The notes under the pieces are model-generated. The model had not been told where the DNA came from and made no database searches. It saw only the letters and a list, made by a program, of their open reading frames with translations. Position numbers and translations under genes: made by a program. Of a stretch of 64,000 nucleotides of DNA, positions 52,437 to 64,000 are shown piece by piece; within the stretch, counting starts at the first letter, position 1; each line of letters begins with the position of its first letter. Origin of the DNA: Gymnorhina tibicen (lineage: Eukaryota > Chordata > Aves > Passeriformes > Artamidae); contig VXAZ01008030.1 in the NCBI GenBank assembly GCA_013399875.1, positions 1 to 64,000 of the forward strand, written 5' to 3'.

Positions 52437-54004
52437 ACTAGATAGAGATGTCCAGTTCTGGAAGAAATAAGCAGCTGTTCTAGGATTACAGCAGAACTGG
52501 ACTGTAGTGAATGCTGAGACATGCCTGGTCCTTGTAAAAACAGGAGAGAGGGGAAAGATGCTTAGCAGAATCCAGTGGGCAAATTTTGAAAGAGCCTTTT
52601 TGGTTTCTCTTTGTATTTTTGTTTTTAACTGCATCATTTCTTTTCTAGTGTGTCTGGAATCCATTTTTAGCTATCCCCTACAATCTGTGCCTTTGAAGAT
52701 CCTATTAGTATTCCTCAAAATGGCATTTCCTACACATGGAAGATTGTCTCTGAACTGTCTGCCTGTCTGAAACTCTCACCCAGAAATATTGTTCAGACCT
52801 ATTTCTGGGAAGCTTCACTGAAGATTTCTGCTGTGATTGTAGGTTATAGTAAGAGAAAAGATTTTTGAGAAAGAACCTAAAAGTGTGCAAGATGGAAATG
52901 AAGTTACTCCCAAAAAACTGCATAGTCTGTGAAGGTAGGTAAATGTCTCTTCAGGTTCATTCATTTCATTTTGGAGTTAAATTCTTCCCTGGAGTTATCC
53001 TCCTTCCTTCACCATGTCAAAAATCCTAATCCTGAGCTCATTTACACTGAAATTAATTCAGATTTATGTTATCGTAACTGAAAAATGAAGTGGTGATAAT
53101 CAATCATAGTGTTTCCAAATGAGATTACAGTCTACTTCTGCTTCCTGTTATGTCAGGGTAAATCAGGAGGGTTTTATAGTGATTTTTCTGGCATTACTGT
53201 AGATGGTTTAGTTGAGAGTAATTTGAGCCTGTGTTTCAGGAACTGATGTTGTATGTACATTTTAAATAGAGAAAGATGAAGAAGTGTATCCTGAGGTCAT
53301 ATCCATGTTGGGGATTGAATGACCATGTAATTAGACTTTGATATCACATTCCCTTTGCTTAAACCATTCTTTACGGACTAATTTCTTCTTTATTGTTATT
53401 AGCATGGGATTATTTTCCAGAAGATTGCTTTATAGACCAGTGTGTCCAGTGCTAGACACTCTACAAGCACACAACAGATCTGCTGCTGTGAAAAATACAT
53501 TGCTCGAGACAAAAAATTGGTGAAATCTCTGTGTCTGTAGAAGTTAGTCACAGACAGACACGATTTTCTCTTTTCACCCTTTGAACTGGTTTAATGTAAC
53601 ACTGTCCAAGAAATACATAACAATGCTAAAATGACTCTGTGCCTGGGGATGTATGATGGAGCATAGTCCTTCGGACACAGTGCTGTCAGAACATGCTTAC
53701 GGCATCCTGCCAGTTTGGAGCATGGGCAAAAGACACTGGATCTATGTACCCATCAATAAGAGGCAGGCACAGTAGTACAAAAGCACTCAGCACGGAAGCC
53801 AAAAGTTGCTCCCCACCTCTGTGAGACTGTGGGAAAAAAGAATCATGCTGGCAGAGAAGGAAGACTGAGTGGTGTCATTATGAATGATCCATAAAGTATC
53901 ATTGAAAAGCAAAATTTCTTATTTTTATCTGCTTCATTTTACAGCAATTTTGTACTGTCTCCCTTCATGCAAGTGCCGTTTGCTTTCATGATATATTCCT
54001 GTTT
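52437..54004. other. AT-rich stretch without recognisable genes
   Basis: No gene or repeat family is recognised between the CR1 fragment and the Penelope-like fragment. I looked here on the minus strand for a continuation of the Penelope-like sequence, below 54005, and found none that is clear. Confidence 0.45.
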
Positions 54005-54379
54005 TTAGTCCCACTCCCTGTATTTATTAACCAGATTATCCATCTTTGCCCTATAGCCAGTGCCATGATTACAAATCCTACAGGTTCTCAAAATGGCTAT
54101 AAAGTAAAACTTTTTTAAGAGCCTCAGGATGGTGACTGGTTGCATAAAGCAGATTATGCCTGTCTGGGGTTTCCAGGAAACTGTTGTATTCCACTTATTA
54201 CCTGTCTTTGAAATGAAAACATCAAGATAGTTTATCTCTGAAATGCTACACTCCACAGTATACGAGACCAAAAACTTAATAGCATCATGAATTTCATATA
54301 AAATAACAATACATTTTTCCAAGACAGCTTTCTCCCTATTCCACATCATGAAATCACAGTCAATAAACTTATACACCAT
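54005..54379 (-). pseudogene. Penelope-like element reverse transcriptase fragment
   Basis: The 124-residue open frame contains, in order and with family-like spacing, landmarks of the C-terminal half of Penelope-like reverse transcriptases. KFIDC sits where the active-site YIDD-type motif belongs (residues 4-8). INYLDVFISK follows (about 49-58), then a WKP block (67-69), then LRTCRIC (about 96-102), and a KYREW end (118-122). The distance from KP to LR is within a residue of that in known members. The second active-site Asp is replaced by Cys, so the enzyme could not work. The frame ends at TAG/TAA-rich sequence on both sides. I see no GIY-YIG endonuclease and no terminal repeats. The identification rests on pattern recognition only. 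A distant LINE RT is the alternative. The fragment is decayed. Confidence 0.68.
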
Positions 54380-56017
54380 TGTGCCATATAAATGTATTAA
54401 AATCCTTGATTGACTGAACTAATCTTTTTTTCAAAATAGGCTGTAAATAAATAAACACGGTGCAGGGTAAAAACCTTGCCTATATGCCTCTCATGAAGAG
54501 AAAAGTCCAGTCAGGTTCTGACATTTAAGAACAGCCTAAGTGAAGTGTTAACGGGCAGAAAGCACTCTTGAAGAGCCCAGCAAAGTACAAGTAATCCAAG
54601 CAATCCTTAATGGTCCTCCTATCTATTGACTATCTCTTGCTGTCACATATCTCAGCAATTACTTGATCTGCAGCAGAGCTACAGGGAGGTGTAGGTTTAA
54701 ATTATGCATAGGCATAGAGGCGTGGATTCATTCTACTCAATTTAGGCATCTCACCGAGATGCAGGAGTTAGGAATCTGGTCACTCTAAACTGCATAGTGA
54801 GTGGAGAAAGAATACTCCAGAGGGCAGTGCAGCCCCTAGGTGGGCAGAATTATGCTCTGGAGGTCATTGTCCCTCTATATTTACTGCAGAGAGACCTTTG
54901 GCCAAAGCTGCTCTTCTGTTAGGAACCTCATTTAGGTTGGATTAAACCAGAGACAGCATTTTTCTCATATAGTGAAATAAGTAAGTTCTTTAAAGTCACT
55001 GAGTTTGCACTGGGTTAAAATACACATAAGTGAGAGAAAAATAGCTCCATCTGTTTTAGGAAGTGGATATAACAGTCAATAAAAGTTGCTCCTTTTAGTT
55101 ACTAGGGGCTGGATAGAGGGGAAAAATGGCATATACACTGGACATAATAATTTGCGTTTTCCACTGATTAACTGCCAACTGCTTCTTCCAGCTCATCTTC
55201 ATGTCCTTCCAATAGTTTATTTTTCAAAACTTTATGCCTGGGACCCAGATGCCTTGATGCATTTCATCTCATTTCACTGACCAATAACTGAGCTGATGCT
55301 GCAGTGGCACCTGAAGATAGACTTGAAACCCCCAACTCTCCCCCCCGAATCAGCAACAAGAGAAGCAAAACTAAGGAGCAAATTCCTGAGCTTGTGGGCT
55401 CAACAGCAAAGTTCCCATGGACTCCCCTGAGCTCAGGGTTTTGCTCAGTGACCCTGCAACAAACATAATCACTTCTGTCATTTTGTCTCTCTCCCACGCT
55501 TGTTTGTCTGTAATGCTGTTTGTAATTTTCATGTTTTAGATTTTAAACATTTCATGTAGGGACCCTGCCTGAATATGTCTGTAAATCACCTATCACACAG
55601 CTGGTGCAGTGATGCAATAATAATAATAATTAATTAATAATGGGCTCTTCCTTAGAAGTGTCAAGAACTGGCAACTGACATTGATGTCGACCCCTCTCAG
55701 AGGAATCAAGTCATTAATAATAAAAAATAGCAGGAAAATAATAATATCACATTCTGTTTTTTCTCAGTGCTGTGATGATCAAACCTTTCTTTCCATTTGC
55801 TAACTCTGTGCGTATAGATCCAGTTACATATAGGACACACGTCTGCAGTCACACCAGCTGGCTGCCCTGCACAGGCTCTGGGCTGCCTTCAGCTGTTTGG
55901 CATCTCAGGGGAATTTGCAATCTCCACAGCCTGAAAGCAATATATCTGAGGGACCAGAACTCCAAGTGCCTTGCAAAGCAGTGATATGAAGGTTAGTTAA
56001 GCGCATAGCTCGTTATA
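54380..56017. other. AT-rich stretch without recognisable genes
   Basis: Nothing recognisable apart from an ATA/ATTA run near 55616-55640. I could not extend the Penelope-like frame upstream (above 54379), where an in-frame stop occurs about 35 bases away. Confidence 0.45.
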
Positions 56018-56143
56018 TAGAATCATAGGAATGTAGAGTAATTTACGTTGGGGGAGACCCTGGAGGTCACTGAGTCCAACCATAAACCTGACACTGCCAG
56101 CTCCACCATTAAACCACATCCCTAAGCACCACATCTAAACATC
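56018..56143 (-). mobile_element. CR1 LINE 3' end, minus strand
   Basis: TATAGAATCATAGG is followed by a GTTGGGGGAGACC block, then GAGTCCAACCATAAACCTGACACTG-type and ACCATTAAACCACATCCCTAAG-type blocks. This is the last 120 bases of a CR1 read on the minus strand. The 5' truncation lies near 56143. Confidence 0.85.
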
Positions 56144-59100
56144 TGAAGCTGAGCAAATGCCCCAGCTGTGATTTTGTAGAGGGGTCCTCCAGTGTGTGCA
56201 GTGCTTGTGTCTGCTGGCATTTGCAAGGTGTCTGCCAAGGCAATGCTACACGTGAAATACACATCCTTTGACCTGGATTTGGAAGAGTGCTGCACAATTC
56301 ATCAATCCATATAAAATTAAGGACATCAGTGTTTGCATTATCCAGCCCCTACCATCTCTTCCTGCAAATCAAAAAAATCCCCAAATGTTCCAACAACAAA
56401 AGTTTCAAAATGCAGGCTGCTGTTCATACTACAGAATTGCAAAACTCCTGTGGACAAGAGGGAAACTTAGTCCGTGACATGCCAGCTTTTCCTCAGTAAG
56501 TCTGTAAAGCAAGTGTGTTATGCTGGGCCAAACTAAACCTCTTCTGCTGCCTTAGCGTGCACTGATCTAATGACATATTGCTTTACTGGGCTTGCAGATA
56601 AAGATGATTGTCAGATTGGGACAAGCTGAGGATGTTCTAGGATTTTCTGCCCTTTTCAACATTCCTGTTCCATACCCCATTTGGTATAGGTTGATCAGTG
56701 GTGAATAGATATTATTATAAATGTGGGTAATAATCATTATAATAGTGACAATTTTTATTATAAGTAAGATCATATTACTAGAAATAAATTACATTTTAAA
56801 TAAAAAGATTTATTTTTAAACACATTTCATTTAAATCTCAAATAAACTAATATCTCTACCACCACTATCTTTCTCTCTTGTTAGAATTTGCCTACTTTCA
56901 CCTGCCATAGAACTTCCCCCTGGAAAACCTGTACATCCAGCCTGCCTATAGATAACCTTGCAACCTAGTCTAAGGCACTGGTGTCACAGGGAGAGTATTT
57001 GTTTCACTGCTGGTCACAGTGAACTTTCTGTGCTGCTACACAGAGGACTTCATTGGAGGCTGTCAATCAATCATCTTTCAGGCAGAAAGTACACTTTTGT
57101 TACGAAGGGGTTATTATTCACATAGTTCTCTTCTTTTGTTAACTTCTGTTTTTCCAAGTCCCTCATGCTACATTATTACATCAAAGTTGATTGAAAGCAG
57201 TTAAATGGTAATCACTTGATTTTTAACGTTGCTGGAATCTCCGAGGGCTGTGTTACTTGTAGTTACAGCATTTTTCTTCACTTTGCTTTGAATCCTAGTA
57301 GACAATGCTTTCGCCTGTATTCCTGGTTAATCTGCCTTTGTTTCTTCAGCTCATCAATTTTCGTAGTGCTAGCCCATAAAACACAAAACAGCGAAACTGC
57401 ACAATAGTTTCTCTGCTGTCTAGCACTATATATACATGTATACACACATTTATATATATATATAGATGTTGCCAAACTGTCTAAAATCCTGGGGGACTTC
57501 TGCATCTTGTTTACAAACACATGTGAATGAGGCCTATTTTGCTTGACTTTTTAGAATAATTGACATTCTTATACCATGACATTAACAATTGTCACAATTC
57601 TGAGAAGAATAAAGAAAGGGAGAACAAGAGAAAGCCATATATATTAGAAAGAACAGATTACAATTACAGTTACTGCATTAAATTTTGGGTTCTGTTGTGC
57701 CTTACGCTGCTTTTGTTGCATTCTATTGTGTAGCAAGGCCACTAAATTAATAACCTGGCATCCGGAGGAGAAGCAAGGCAGAGACAGCAGCACCAAGTCA
57801 CAGAGAAGGGAGAATATGATGGGAGCCATGCTTGCTCTTGGTAGCAATACAGAATTCAATCCAAATTAATTTACTTCAAAGTTGGAGTGCTGCATCTCTG
57901 AAAGAGGAAGGAAAAAAATTCGAATTTTTTAAGCAGCATGTATTTTCTGTGGTAGCTAGGCTGAATTGGAATGCCTAAACACAGACACCTATTGTCACTG
58001 CAGGTATTTCCTTGTCCTTTGCTGCATTCCCTGTGGCCCTGAAGCTCTGGTAAGTCCTACATTACCTTATTGCCTTCTTGGTTACAACAGGCATTTCAAG
58101 AGGAATGGCAACCCATTTTATCAGAACAGAGTCTTATGCTTTTTTCATGGCACTTCAATCAAAAAATAATGCAATTTCAATTTCAAGATAAATTTTCACA
58201 GATCAGGGGTGTGACATAATTTTTGGGATGCATGTGAGTTCTAGATACAGGAGTGACTCTGTGGGTGCTATTAGAGGTTTTAGAAAGGCCAGTGTGTTTT
58301 GTGGTCGTTGTTACATCCCTGTGTTTGCAGATGTCACGTGCTAAACTGGAAACTCCATTGCACAGCTTGAGCTGAGGGTACATATAAAGAGTTTCTATTT
58401 AAAACAGAAGTTATATTTTTTGGGTTTTATGTTCTTTAGCATGAGGACGCTGAATCTTTATGTTAGTACCTGGAATAATAATTTGCTTGTAGAACAGAAA
58501 TGTTGGTTTAAAGCTTTTAATTACTTTCTAACAGCATGAAAGCCCACAGTTATTGACAGCAGTTGTGGGCTGAAATTGATTAATTTAAGACATATTTGAG
58601 AAAACTTGTGAACCTTATGTTGGTCCCACATTAACAGTCACAAATTTTAACCCAGCAGAAAAATCAAATTCTCACATAAATTTAGGACTCTGCCAGCTCA
58701 ATCTTTCTTAATTATGGTTTGCTTATATTTTTCCCCCCACTTACTCAAGGTGCTATTTGAGAGTTCAGAAAAGGTGTCTGACTATTGCAGTTCTCAGAGC
58801 ATTTTTTCACATAGCAAAAATTTGAATTTTTACATTTTATATTAAGCAGGTATTTGATTGGAGGTGCGGACATCTCTTGGAGTGGGAGGCAGAACTCCAT
58901 CTACCTGTCCCCCAAATAATTCAGTTCAACCCAGCAAAGCTTGGATCTTTCCTTAGGTGATCCACTCTTTATAGGGCTTAGATAAAGCTTACTTCTGAGA
59001 AAGAGTTTTAAACTCCTGCCTTTGCAGTATTGCTTTTTATAACTGAGAAGAAAAATTTGTTCTTTGAATTTCTTCAAGAGAGTGTCAGTATTGTAGAATA

Positions 59101-59929
59101 CATTAAAAAATAAATGTCCCCACATCTTAAGCTACACTAGTAAACAGAAAACCAATTTAATCTTGAAATTATATTTTTATAATTCATTTTATTACACTTA
59201 CTTCATCATGTTTTCAAGAGGTGATGGTATTTACTGCAGGAAAACTGTTTCTTACCTTCTGGTACATATTTTCAGTAGATATGAGATGAAAATTCATAAT
59301 CAGTGTCACCATAACATCCCTGACAGCAGCATCTCCAGGGATGTCTATCCAGACATGATTTATCAGTATGGCTCTATTTTAGGGTGCTATTGAATTATGT
59401 ATCTTTGAACCTCACAAACAGATTCATTCCCAAGAGTCAGCTACTTGTAGACAGTATTGGTTGTGTAGATTTTTAGAGGAGGCAAAAACTGAACTAGCAT
59501 AATATAAAATGGGAGAAATTATAAATATAATTCTTATTTTTTTCCAATGGATCTTTTGTAACAATTTGTGTATTATGATTTCCTGTGTTGCCATTTGCCT
59601 CAGCTGTAAATCTGTTTCCCTGCATGAGATTGTACCTGGCTCACTTCTACCCATAGAGACAGACAGTAAAAAGCTTCAACCCTCTCTCGTATGCTGCAGC
59701 CAGTGCAACTGCTGGAAGAAGATAGTTGTCACTGGTGCTAAGCTGGTCTTTGAGTATCTTGTAGGCACATCACAAGTCAGCTGTGAAACCTGCACTGCCT
59801 TCCAGATTATACTGGATACAGGGTACAAGGGCAGAGCAGTTAGATTAAGGGCAATAATAGAATTTGTGACTTTTTCCAGAGATTTTGTTATAGAATACAT
59901 CCCTCCCCAGGCAAAGGTGTGACTTCCCA
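56144..59929. other. AT-rich stretch without recognisable genes
   Basis: No gene or transposon family is recognised. A TA-rich microsatellite lies at about 57426-57465. The 137-codon frame at 59509-59922 (plus) has no domain features and is of a length that chance produces here. Confidence 0.45.
57426..57465. repeat. AT-rich TA/CA microsatellite
   Basis: ATATATACATGTATACACACATTTATATATATATATAG-like sequence. It is a short compound dinucleotide run. Confidence 0.8.
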
Positions 59930-60120
59930 CCCTTAAAGGGAAGGGAGCACACAAGATTAACAAATACTCATCAACAAAAAAATCACAGAGTTTTATCAGT
60001 AAGTTACACACTTGGCATGGAAATTGATGTTAGTCCCTGATCTACTGTATAAGCACACAGCAGTAAAGGGGTAAGATGAAGAGATAAAGAAAGAGATTAA
60101 TTAAAGAGGGGAAGAGAGAG

Positions 60121-60384
60121 GAAGAGAGGAAGAGAGGAAGAGAGGAAGAGAGGAAGAGAGGAAGAGAGGAAGAGAGGAAGAGAGGAAGAGAGGAAGAGAG
60201 GAAGAGAGGAAGAGAGGAAGAGAGGAAGAGAGGAAGAGAGGAAGAGAGGAAGAGAGGAAGAGAGGAAGAGAGGAAGAGAGGAAGAGAGGAAGAGAGGAAG
60301 AGAGGAAGAGAGGAAGAGAGGAAGAGAGGAAGAGAGGAAGAGAGGAAGAGAGGAAGAGAGGAAGAGAGGAAGAGAGGAAGAGAG
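60121..60384. repeat. 33 perfect copies of GAAGAGAG
   Basis: From 60121 to 60384 the 8-mer GAAGAGAG repeats 33 times without a single change. Looser purine-rich sequence flanks it (about 60084-60120 and 60385-60474). The reverse strand gives a Ser-Leu-Pro-Phe repeat frame that is an artefact. Homogeneity implies recent expansion and high length polymorphism. Confidence 0.97.
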
Positions 60385-60474
60385 GAAGAAATGAAGAAAG
60401 GAAAGGAAAGGAAAGGGGAAAAAGGAAAAAGGAAAAAAGAAAAAAGAAAAGAAAAGAAAAGAGGAAAGAAAAAA
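60385..60474. repeat. Purine-rich GGAAAG/GAAAA tract
   Basis: A degenerate polypurine extension of the 8-bp array, made of GGAAA, GGAAAAA and GAAAAGAAAA words. Confidence 0.8.
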
Positions 60475-60550
60475 GATCACCAGTGTCCTGGTTGCAGCAT
60501 CCATCCAGCTAATGGGATGTCCTGGGGTATCACCTGGGCTTGGTGGGCAT

Positions 60551-60609
60551 ACCTTTTTATAAATAGAGTTCCCTGCCCTGAAGACAGATTTCTCACTTTC
60601 TATGCAAAT
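60551..60609 (-). promoter_or_regulatory. Octamer plus TATA arrangement
   Basis: ATGCAAAT (60602-60609 on plus; ATTTGCAT on minus) lies about 35 bases upstream of CTATTTATAAAAAGGT (60551-60566, minus). The spacing is that of compact octamer/TATA promoters. Transcription would run to lower coordinates through the 8-bp repeat. Function is not shown. Confidence 0.4.
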
Positions 60610-60844
60610 TAGTTTTCATGCAGGGTCCGTTCTTTCAGATCTTTCTTGAAATGGGTCAGAGGGCTTTGGGGGTCTTGGGTGGTCTTGATCGCTCCCTACA
60701 GTCCATGCCCACTTCCTGGCCTCATTCCTGCACTATGCTGTGCTGTGCTGTGTTTACCTCCAGCAACTAGTACAAGGACATTTGTTCTGCCCTGCTTCTG
60801 CATGGCTCCCTTCTCCAGTCATATCTTGTTCTTTCCCACTACCT

Positions 60845-60912
60845 GTTATTACAAATAATCCTTGGTTATTACCCACAATTCCTGTCTGTTATTACCAACA
60901 ATTCTTGTTTGG
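60845..60912. repeat. Three tandem copies of a 20-23 bp unit
   Basis: GTTATTACAAATAATCCTTG, GTTATTACCCACAATTCCTG and GTTATTACCAACAATTCTTG follow each other, with short TCT and TTT spacers. Such short repeats are common in LTR U3 regions, which is why they are mentioned with the possible LTR. Confidence 0.6.
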
Positions 60913-62372
60913 CTCCACAGAGGTTCAGCTGTACGTGTTTGGGACATACACATTAGCCCCTTATCTTCTGGGATTATACGAAAGGTTTTCCTCTAAATCC
61001 GTGGCTCTGAAACTGAAGTTTTTTCCCCATGAAATATTATTAATTACATTTTTGTGTTTCTGAACTGTTTTATTCTTTTCCCAAAATGCAGTTGTCCTTG
61101 AAAGAAAGTAGATCTGATTGTGGTATGCTACATTGCCTTGTGTTTCAGACATTTATACACAAAATGCTGTTTAGTTTTTCTTACCCAGTGCTTCAGTGAG
61201 ATTTGTGGAGTGACTGAGGACAACTTGCACAAGTAAGAGCTCTTAGGATCAAAGGCTTTAAAATATTCTGTGCTTGTTAAGTCGCTGATGGAAGTCAAGT
61301 AGCACACACACAAAAAAAAAAAGACACAAAGAACCGATTATGAGCAAGTCTCATTTGAAAGCAGGTGCTGTTGTAGTTATCCAGCAGAAGACTCGGTTCA
61401 CAAGTTGTCCATAGACTACAGAAGAAAGAAGTTTTAATACAAAAAGATTGTCTCATTGACCCAGCTTGATCTGTGTTTCAAAGGCAAAGTTGTAAGTGTA
61501 CTACAATGGGCTTCACATATTGATCAGTACAAGGAAAGAATGACATAGCTCAGCCCATGACATTGTCCTTTTTTTTTTTTTTTCCTTTTATCTCCTGCCC
61601 CTACTTCTTTTCAAGGTAAGAGAAAAATTGCAGTTAGTTCATCTTAAGAGATTAGAATTCCTATTCAAAATCTGGAAAAGATGCTAAGAAATCACAGGTA
61701 GCCTGTAAGGGTTTATTTTTGCTTTATGCATGTTTGACTTCACACAACTAATACATATTTCTAAATGAGGAGAAGGCCAGTAAGAGAAGAATTGGAAATA
61801 TTTTTTCTTTCCTTTTTTCTCTCTGTCATACACACAAAAATGCACGTGTGTGACACATAGAGACACACATTAGATTTGCAAACTGAAATGAATATGGACA
61901 TCACTGTGAATAATCTCTCAGCTCCTCATTCTCCATTTTTGTGAGGAGAATGAAATCAATTTAAAAAGACTAACAACAGACTGTTCTCCCATGAGTCAAA
62001 ACTAATTTTCTGATATGAATGAAGGAGTTCCATACAGTGAATAGTGTGGTGTATTGGAAAGATTTTAATGACCTAGTTTGGGTGGTTTTATGTGGCAATG
62101 TATGAATTATATAGGTCAGCCTCAGCAAAACCAGATGTCTTAGCTACCAAAGGTCCTATTTGCAGAGATCAGAAAGAGGAAATGTAATTATTTTGTAAAA
62201 AATCTCTGATGGAGCTGTTGTCTTGCTACTAAAATGGCTGAATGTTGAATGTTGACTTAACTAACCTGCAGTTATTCATCCACCCAGAATTTGCATCACC
62301 CACATTAGATCCCTTAAGCAATGAAGAAGAATGATCATTTAAGCATGGATTGCACCAAAGCCAGCATGACAT

Positions 62373-62420
62373 GTTACTAGAAAACACAGACAGTTAGTTA
62401 CTAGAAAACTCAGATAGTTA
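62373..62420 (+). repeat. 24-bp tandem duplication
   Basis: GTTACTAGAAAACACAGACA plus GTTA is repeated directly as GTTACTAGAAAACTCAGATA plus GTTA, with two differences. It is a local duplication. Confidence 0.8.
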
Positions 62421-63217
62421 TTACAGCTTCATTAGCTTCACCCAGAAAAAAACCCCCAACCAACCAGTTTTAAGCCTTGCTTTCATTTACCAAGCTGCTT
62501 TCCTACTGTGGAGGATGCCCAGGTTTTTACCCTGCTTGTGAGTTCGACAGCATGTCTTTGGAGGACAAAAAATAATTCAGGCTTTTACAACTGCAGTGCA
62601 TGAAAAGAAAGAGATGCCATTTCATTTCTATGTTCCAAAAGGACAGTGTGACCATCCCAATCAGCTTTTGGAATAGATCAGGTTTTCCTAGATGGGGGCA
62701 GAAATTGAATTAAAATCTCCAGTGCCTGAAGGAGTGCTCATGGTAGAGCTGGTGGATCCTTAAAAAGCTGGGAAGGGAGGTAGGCAGAAAACTCTTCAGC
62801 GTGGTTGAGGCCAGGTTGTCCTGGGCTTGCTCAAAAGCAGAACTGCATGTGTCAAAGGACTTTTGTGTATGAAATCATGGATGGTTCAAAAGCCTGAAGA
62901 CTGTGTGTACATCCATGTCTAGGTAGCAACTAGGTGAAGGCTGGAGGACTTGTATTTGGACAGGAATTGTGTCAGTGGCCATGACATGATTATACCTTTC
63001 CTAAATTTCTTTGTGGAGCTACTACCTGGTCAAAAATGACCCCAAGACTCTATAGAAAGACATCTTTATATGTGAAAATACTGTTCTTTCCATCTGTATT
63101 TTAATGTGGGGTAAATATAGCCATCTGTGACAAATAGCTCTTTTCCATAAAGAAGTCTTTCCTGTGGAACCAAGGACACAAACTAAATAATTTTTCATTT
63201 GGGATCATAGGACACTT

Positions 63218-63241
63218 CCCCCCCCCCTCCCTTTTTTTTTT
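63218..63241. repeat. C-run and T-run
   Basis: A run of C broken once by T is followed by a T-run. It resembles the C-run/T-run at about 2994-3011. Confidence 0.7.
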
Positions 63242-64000
63242 CCTGTGGCATATAGCTTGGTTTCAAGGTCTGTAGGTCCATCAGACTTTTGACACCAAAG
63301 TTGTTATGTTTCCATTCCTAATAGCTTTATTTGACTTATTGTTTGCAAGAAAAACAAAGCTATGCAATTCAGTCATTATAAAAGGTCATTATTAATTTAT
63401 TCCTGTTGCGCTAGAACTTGATAGTCTGTCTGTGTGCTTAAAATGCCTTTGTATCTTGTACTTTGTTATCTCCTAGGCATGTAATTTAATTAACACATGT
63501 ATGCTGCTTTGAAGATGTAAAGCAATATATAAATGCTTAAAGCACCAAATTAAGGCTTTCACAGGTGAAACAGTGGGGCAGCAGGTGGGAAGTACAACAT
63601 ACAAGCAGCAGTGCTTGAAGGTAATTACTTCTGCAAAGGGTGGGAGCAAGTATAATCCTCCCAAATTACTGTGAGGAGCAAAAGAAACAGTGTCAACTCT
63701 TGAAAAAGCACCTGGCTTTTGCTACCATCCAGGGATGAAGAGTCAGGTGCTTGCTGCTATTCAGTCCTCTAGTTCCTCTTAAGTAGGATGTACGTTTTTT
63801 CTTGGTGACTTCACCATGTAATCCTGGGAATGAAGAAGGAAAGTATCACAGGGAAGCATAATACTTGTGCATTTAGGCCTGTATTCTGACAACTATTAAA
63901 ACAGGAAGAAAATGGATTCATTAAATTCATGTGAATAAAGTTAAACACATTCATGCCTGTCGATTATGGATAGCACTGAGTAAGGAATAGGTGACATTAT

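Larger units (their letters stand above)
59930..60985 (-). mobile_element. Possible LTR, minus strand, interrupted by an expanded 8-bp repeat
   Basis: Read on the minus strand, the order resembles an LTR. There are about three 20-23 bp tandem repeats (60912-60845), then an octamer site and a TATA box (60609-60551). A CT-rich stretch that includes the 8-bp repeat follows, then CTTTAATTAATCTC, then TTACTGCTGTGTGC and a stretch ending near 59930. I could not fix TG/CA ends or a target duplication. It is therefore a suggestion. A host promoter or ordinary sequence with chance motifs is possible. Confidence 0.3.
60986..64000. other. AT-rich stretch without recognisable genes
   Basis: No gene or transposon family is recognised. 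The stretch has a T-run at about 61568-61583, a 24-bp duplication at 62373-62420 and a C-run/T-run at about 63218-63241. Open frames are short. Confidence 0.45.

Noticed and set aside
59509..59922. 137-codon plus frame upstream of the 8-bp array as a gene
   Set aside because: No domains are seen, and the reverse strand is equally open. It is probably part of the possible LTR or chance.
60097..60504. 135-codon Ser/Leu/Pro/Phe repeat protein on the minus strand
   Set aside because: It is only the translation of the 8-bp DNA repeat.

Overview
This window looks like intergenic or intronic DNA from a bird. The evidence is the repeat content. CR1 LINE fragments are scattered through it, several with the family's octamer 3' ends (ATTCTATG-type). 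There are two solo LTRs of an ERVL-like avian family, a third LTR of a related type, and an endogenous retrovirus gag remnant. No tRNA-derived SINEs are visible. I found no protein-coding gene of the host that I can support, no rRNA or tRNA, no CpG island and no CRISPR array. The many short open frames look like chance frames in AT-rich DNA or reading-throughs of repeats.

Layout. 1-1407: decayed endogenous retrovirus on the minus strand (leader/LTR-like sequence, then a gag frame with several stops), running off the left edge toward protease. 4801-5395: solo LTR with a 5-bp near-duplicate of its target. 9297-10168: 3' part of a CR1 on the plus strand. 26035-26623: second solo LTR of the same family, with an intact TATA box. 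33682-33957, 40962-41735, 43326-43378, 50908-52436 and 56018-56143: CR1 fragments on the minus strand. 51418-52103: an LTR nested inside one of those CR1 copies. 54005-54379: a short minus-strand frame that looks like the reverse transcriptase of a Penelope-like element. 59930-60985: LTR-like or promoter-like minus-strand sequence that contains a 33-copy perfect 8-bp repeat. The rest is unannotatable AT-rich DNA with microsatellites and short local duplications.

The most interesting items are these. (1) The U3 of the nested LTR at 51460-51548 aligns without gaps, by hand, to the first 89 nt of 7SL RNA, in sense orientation. The count is about 65 of 89 identical, and 51 of 66 over the last 66 positions. 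This suggests that a bird LTR retroelement captured the 7SL Alu domain. (2) There is a Penelope-like reverse transcriptase relic, with its catalytic motif damaged. (3) A 101-bp exact duplication straddles the single N of the window and is probably an assembly artefact. (4) An octamer-plus-TATA promoter arrangement lies next to the 8-bp repeat. All identifications were made by reading the sequence. No database search was run.
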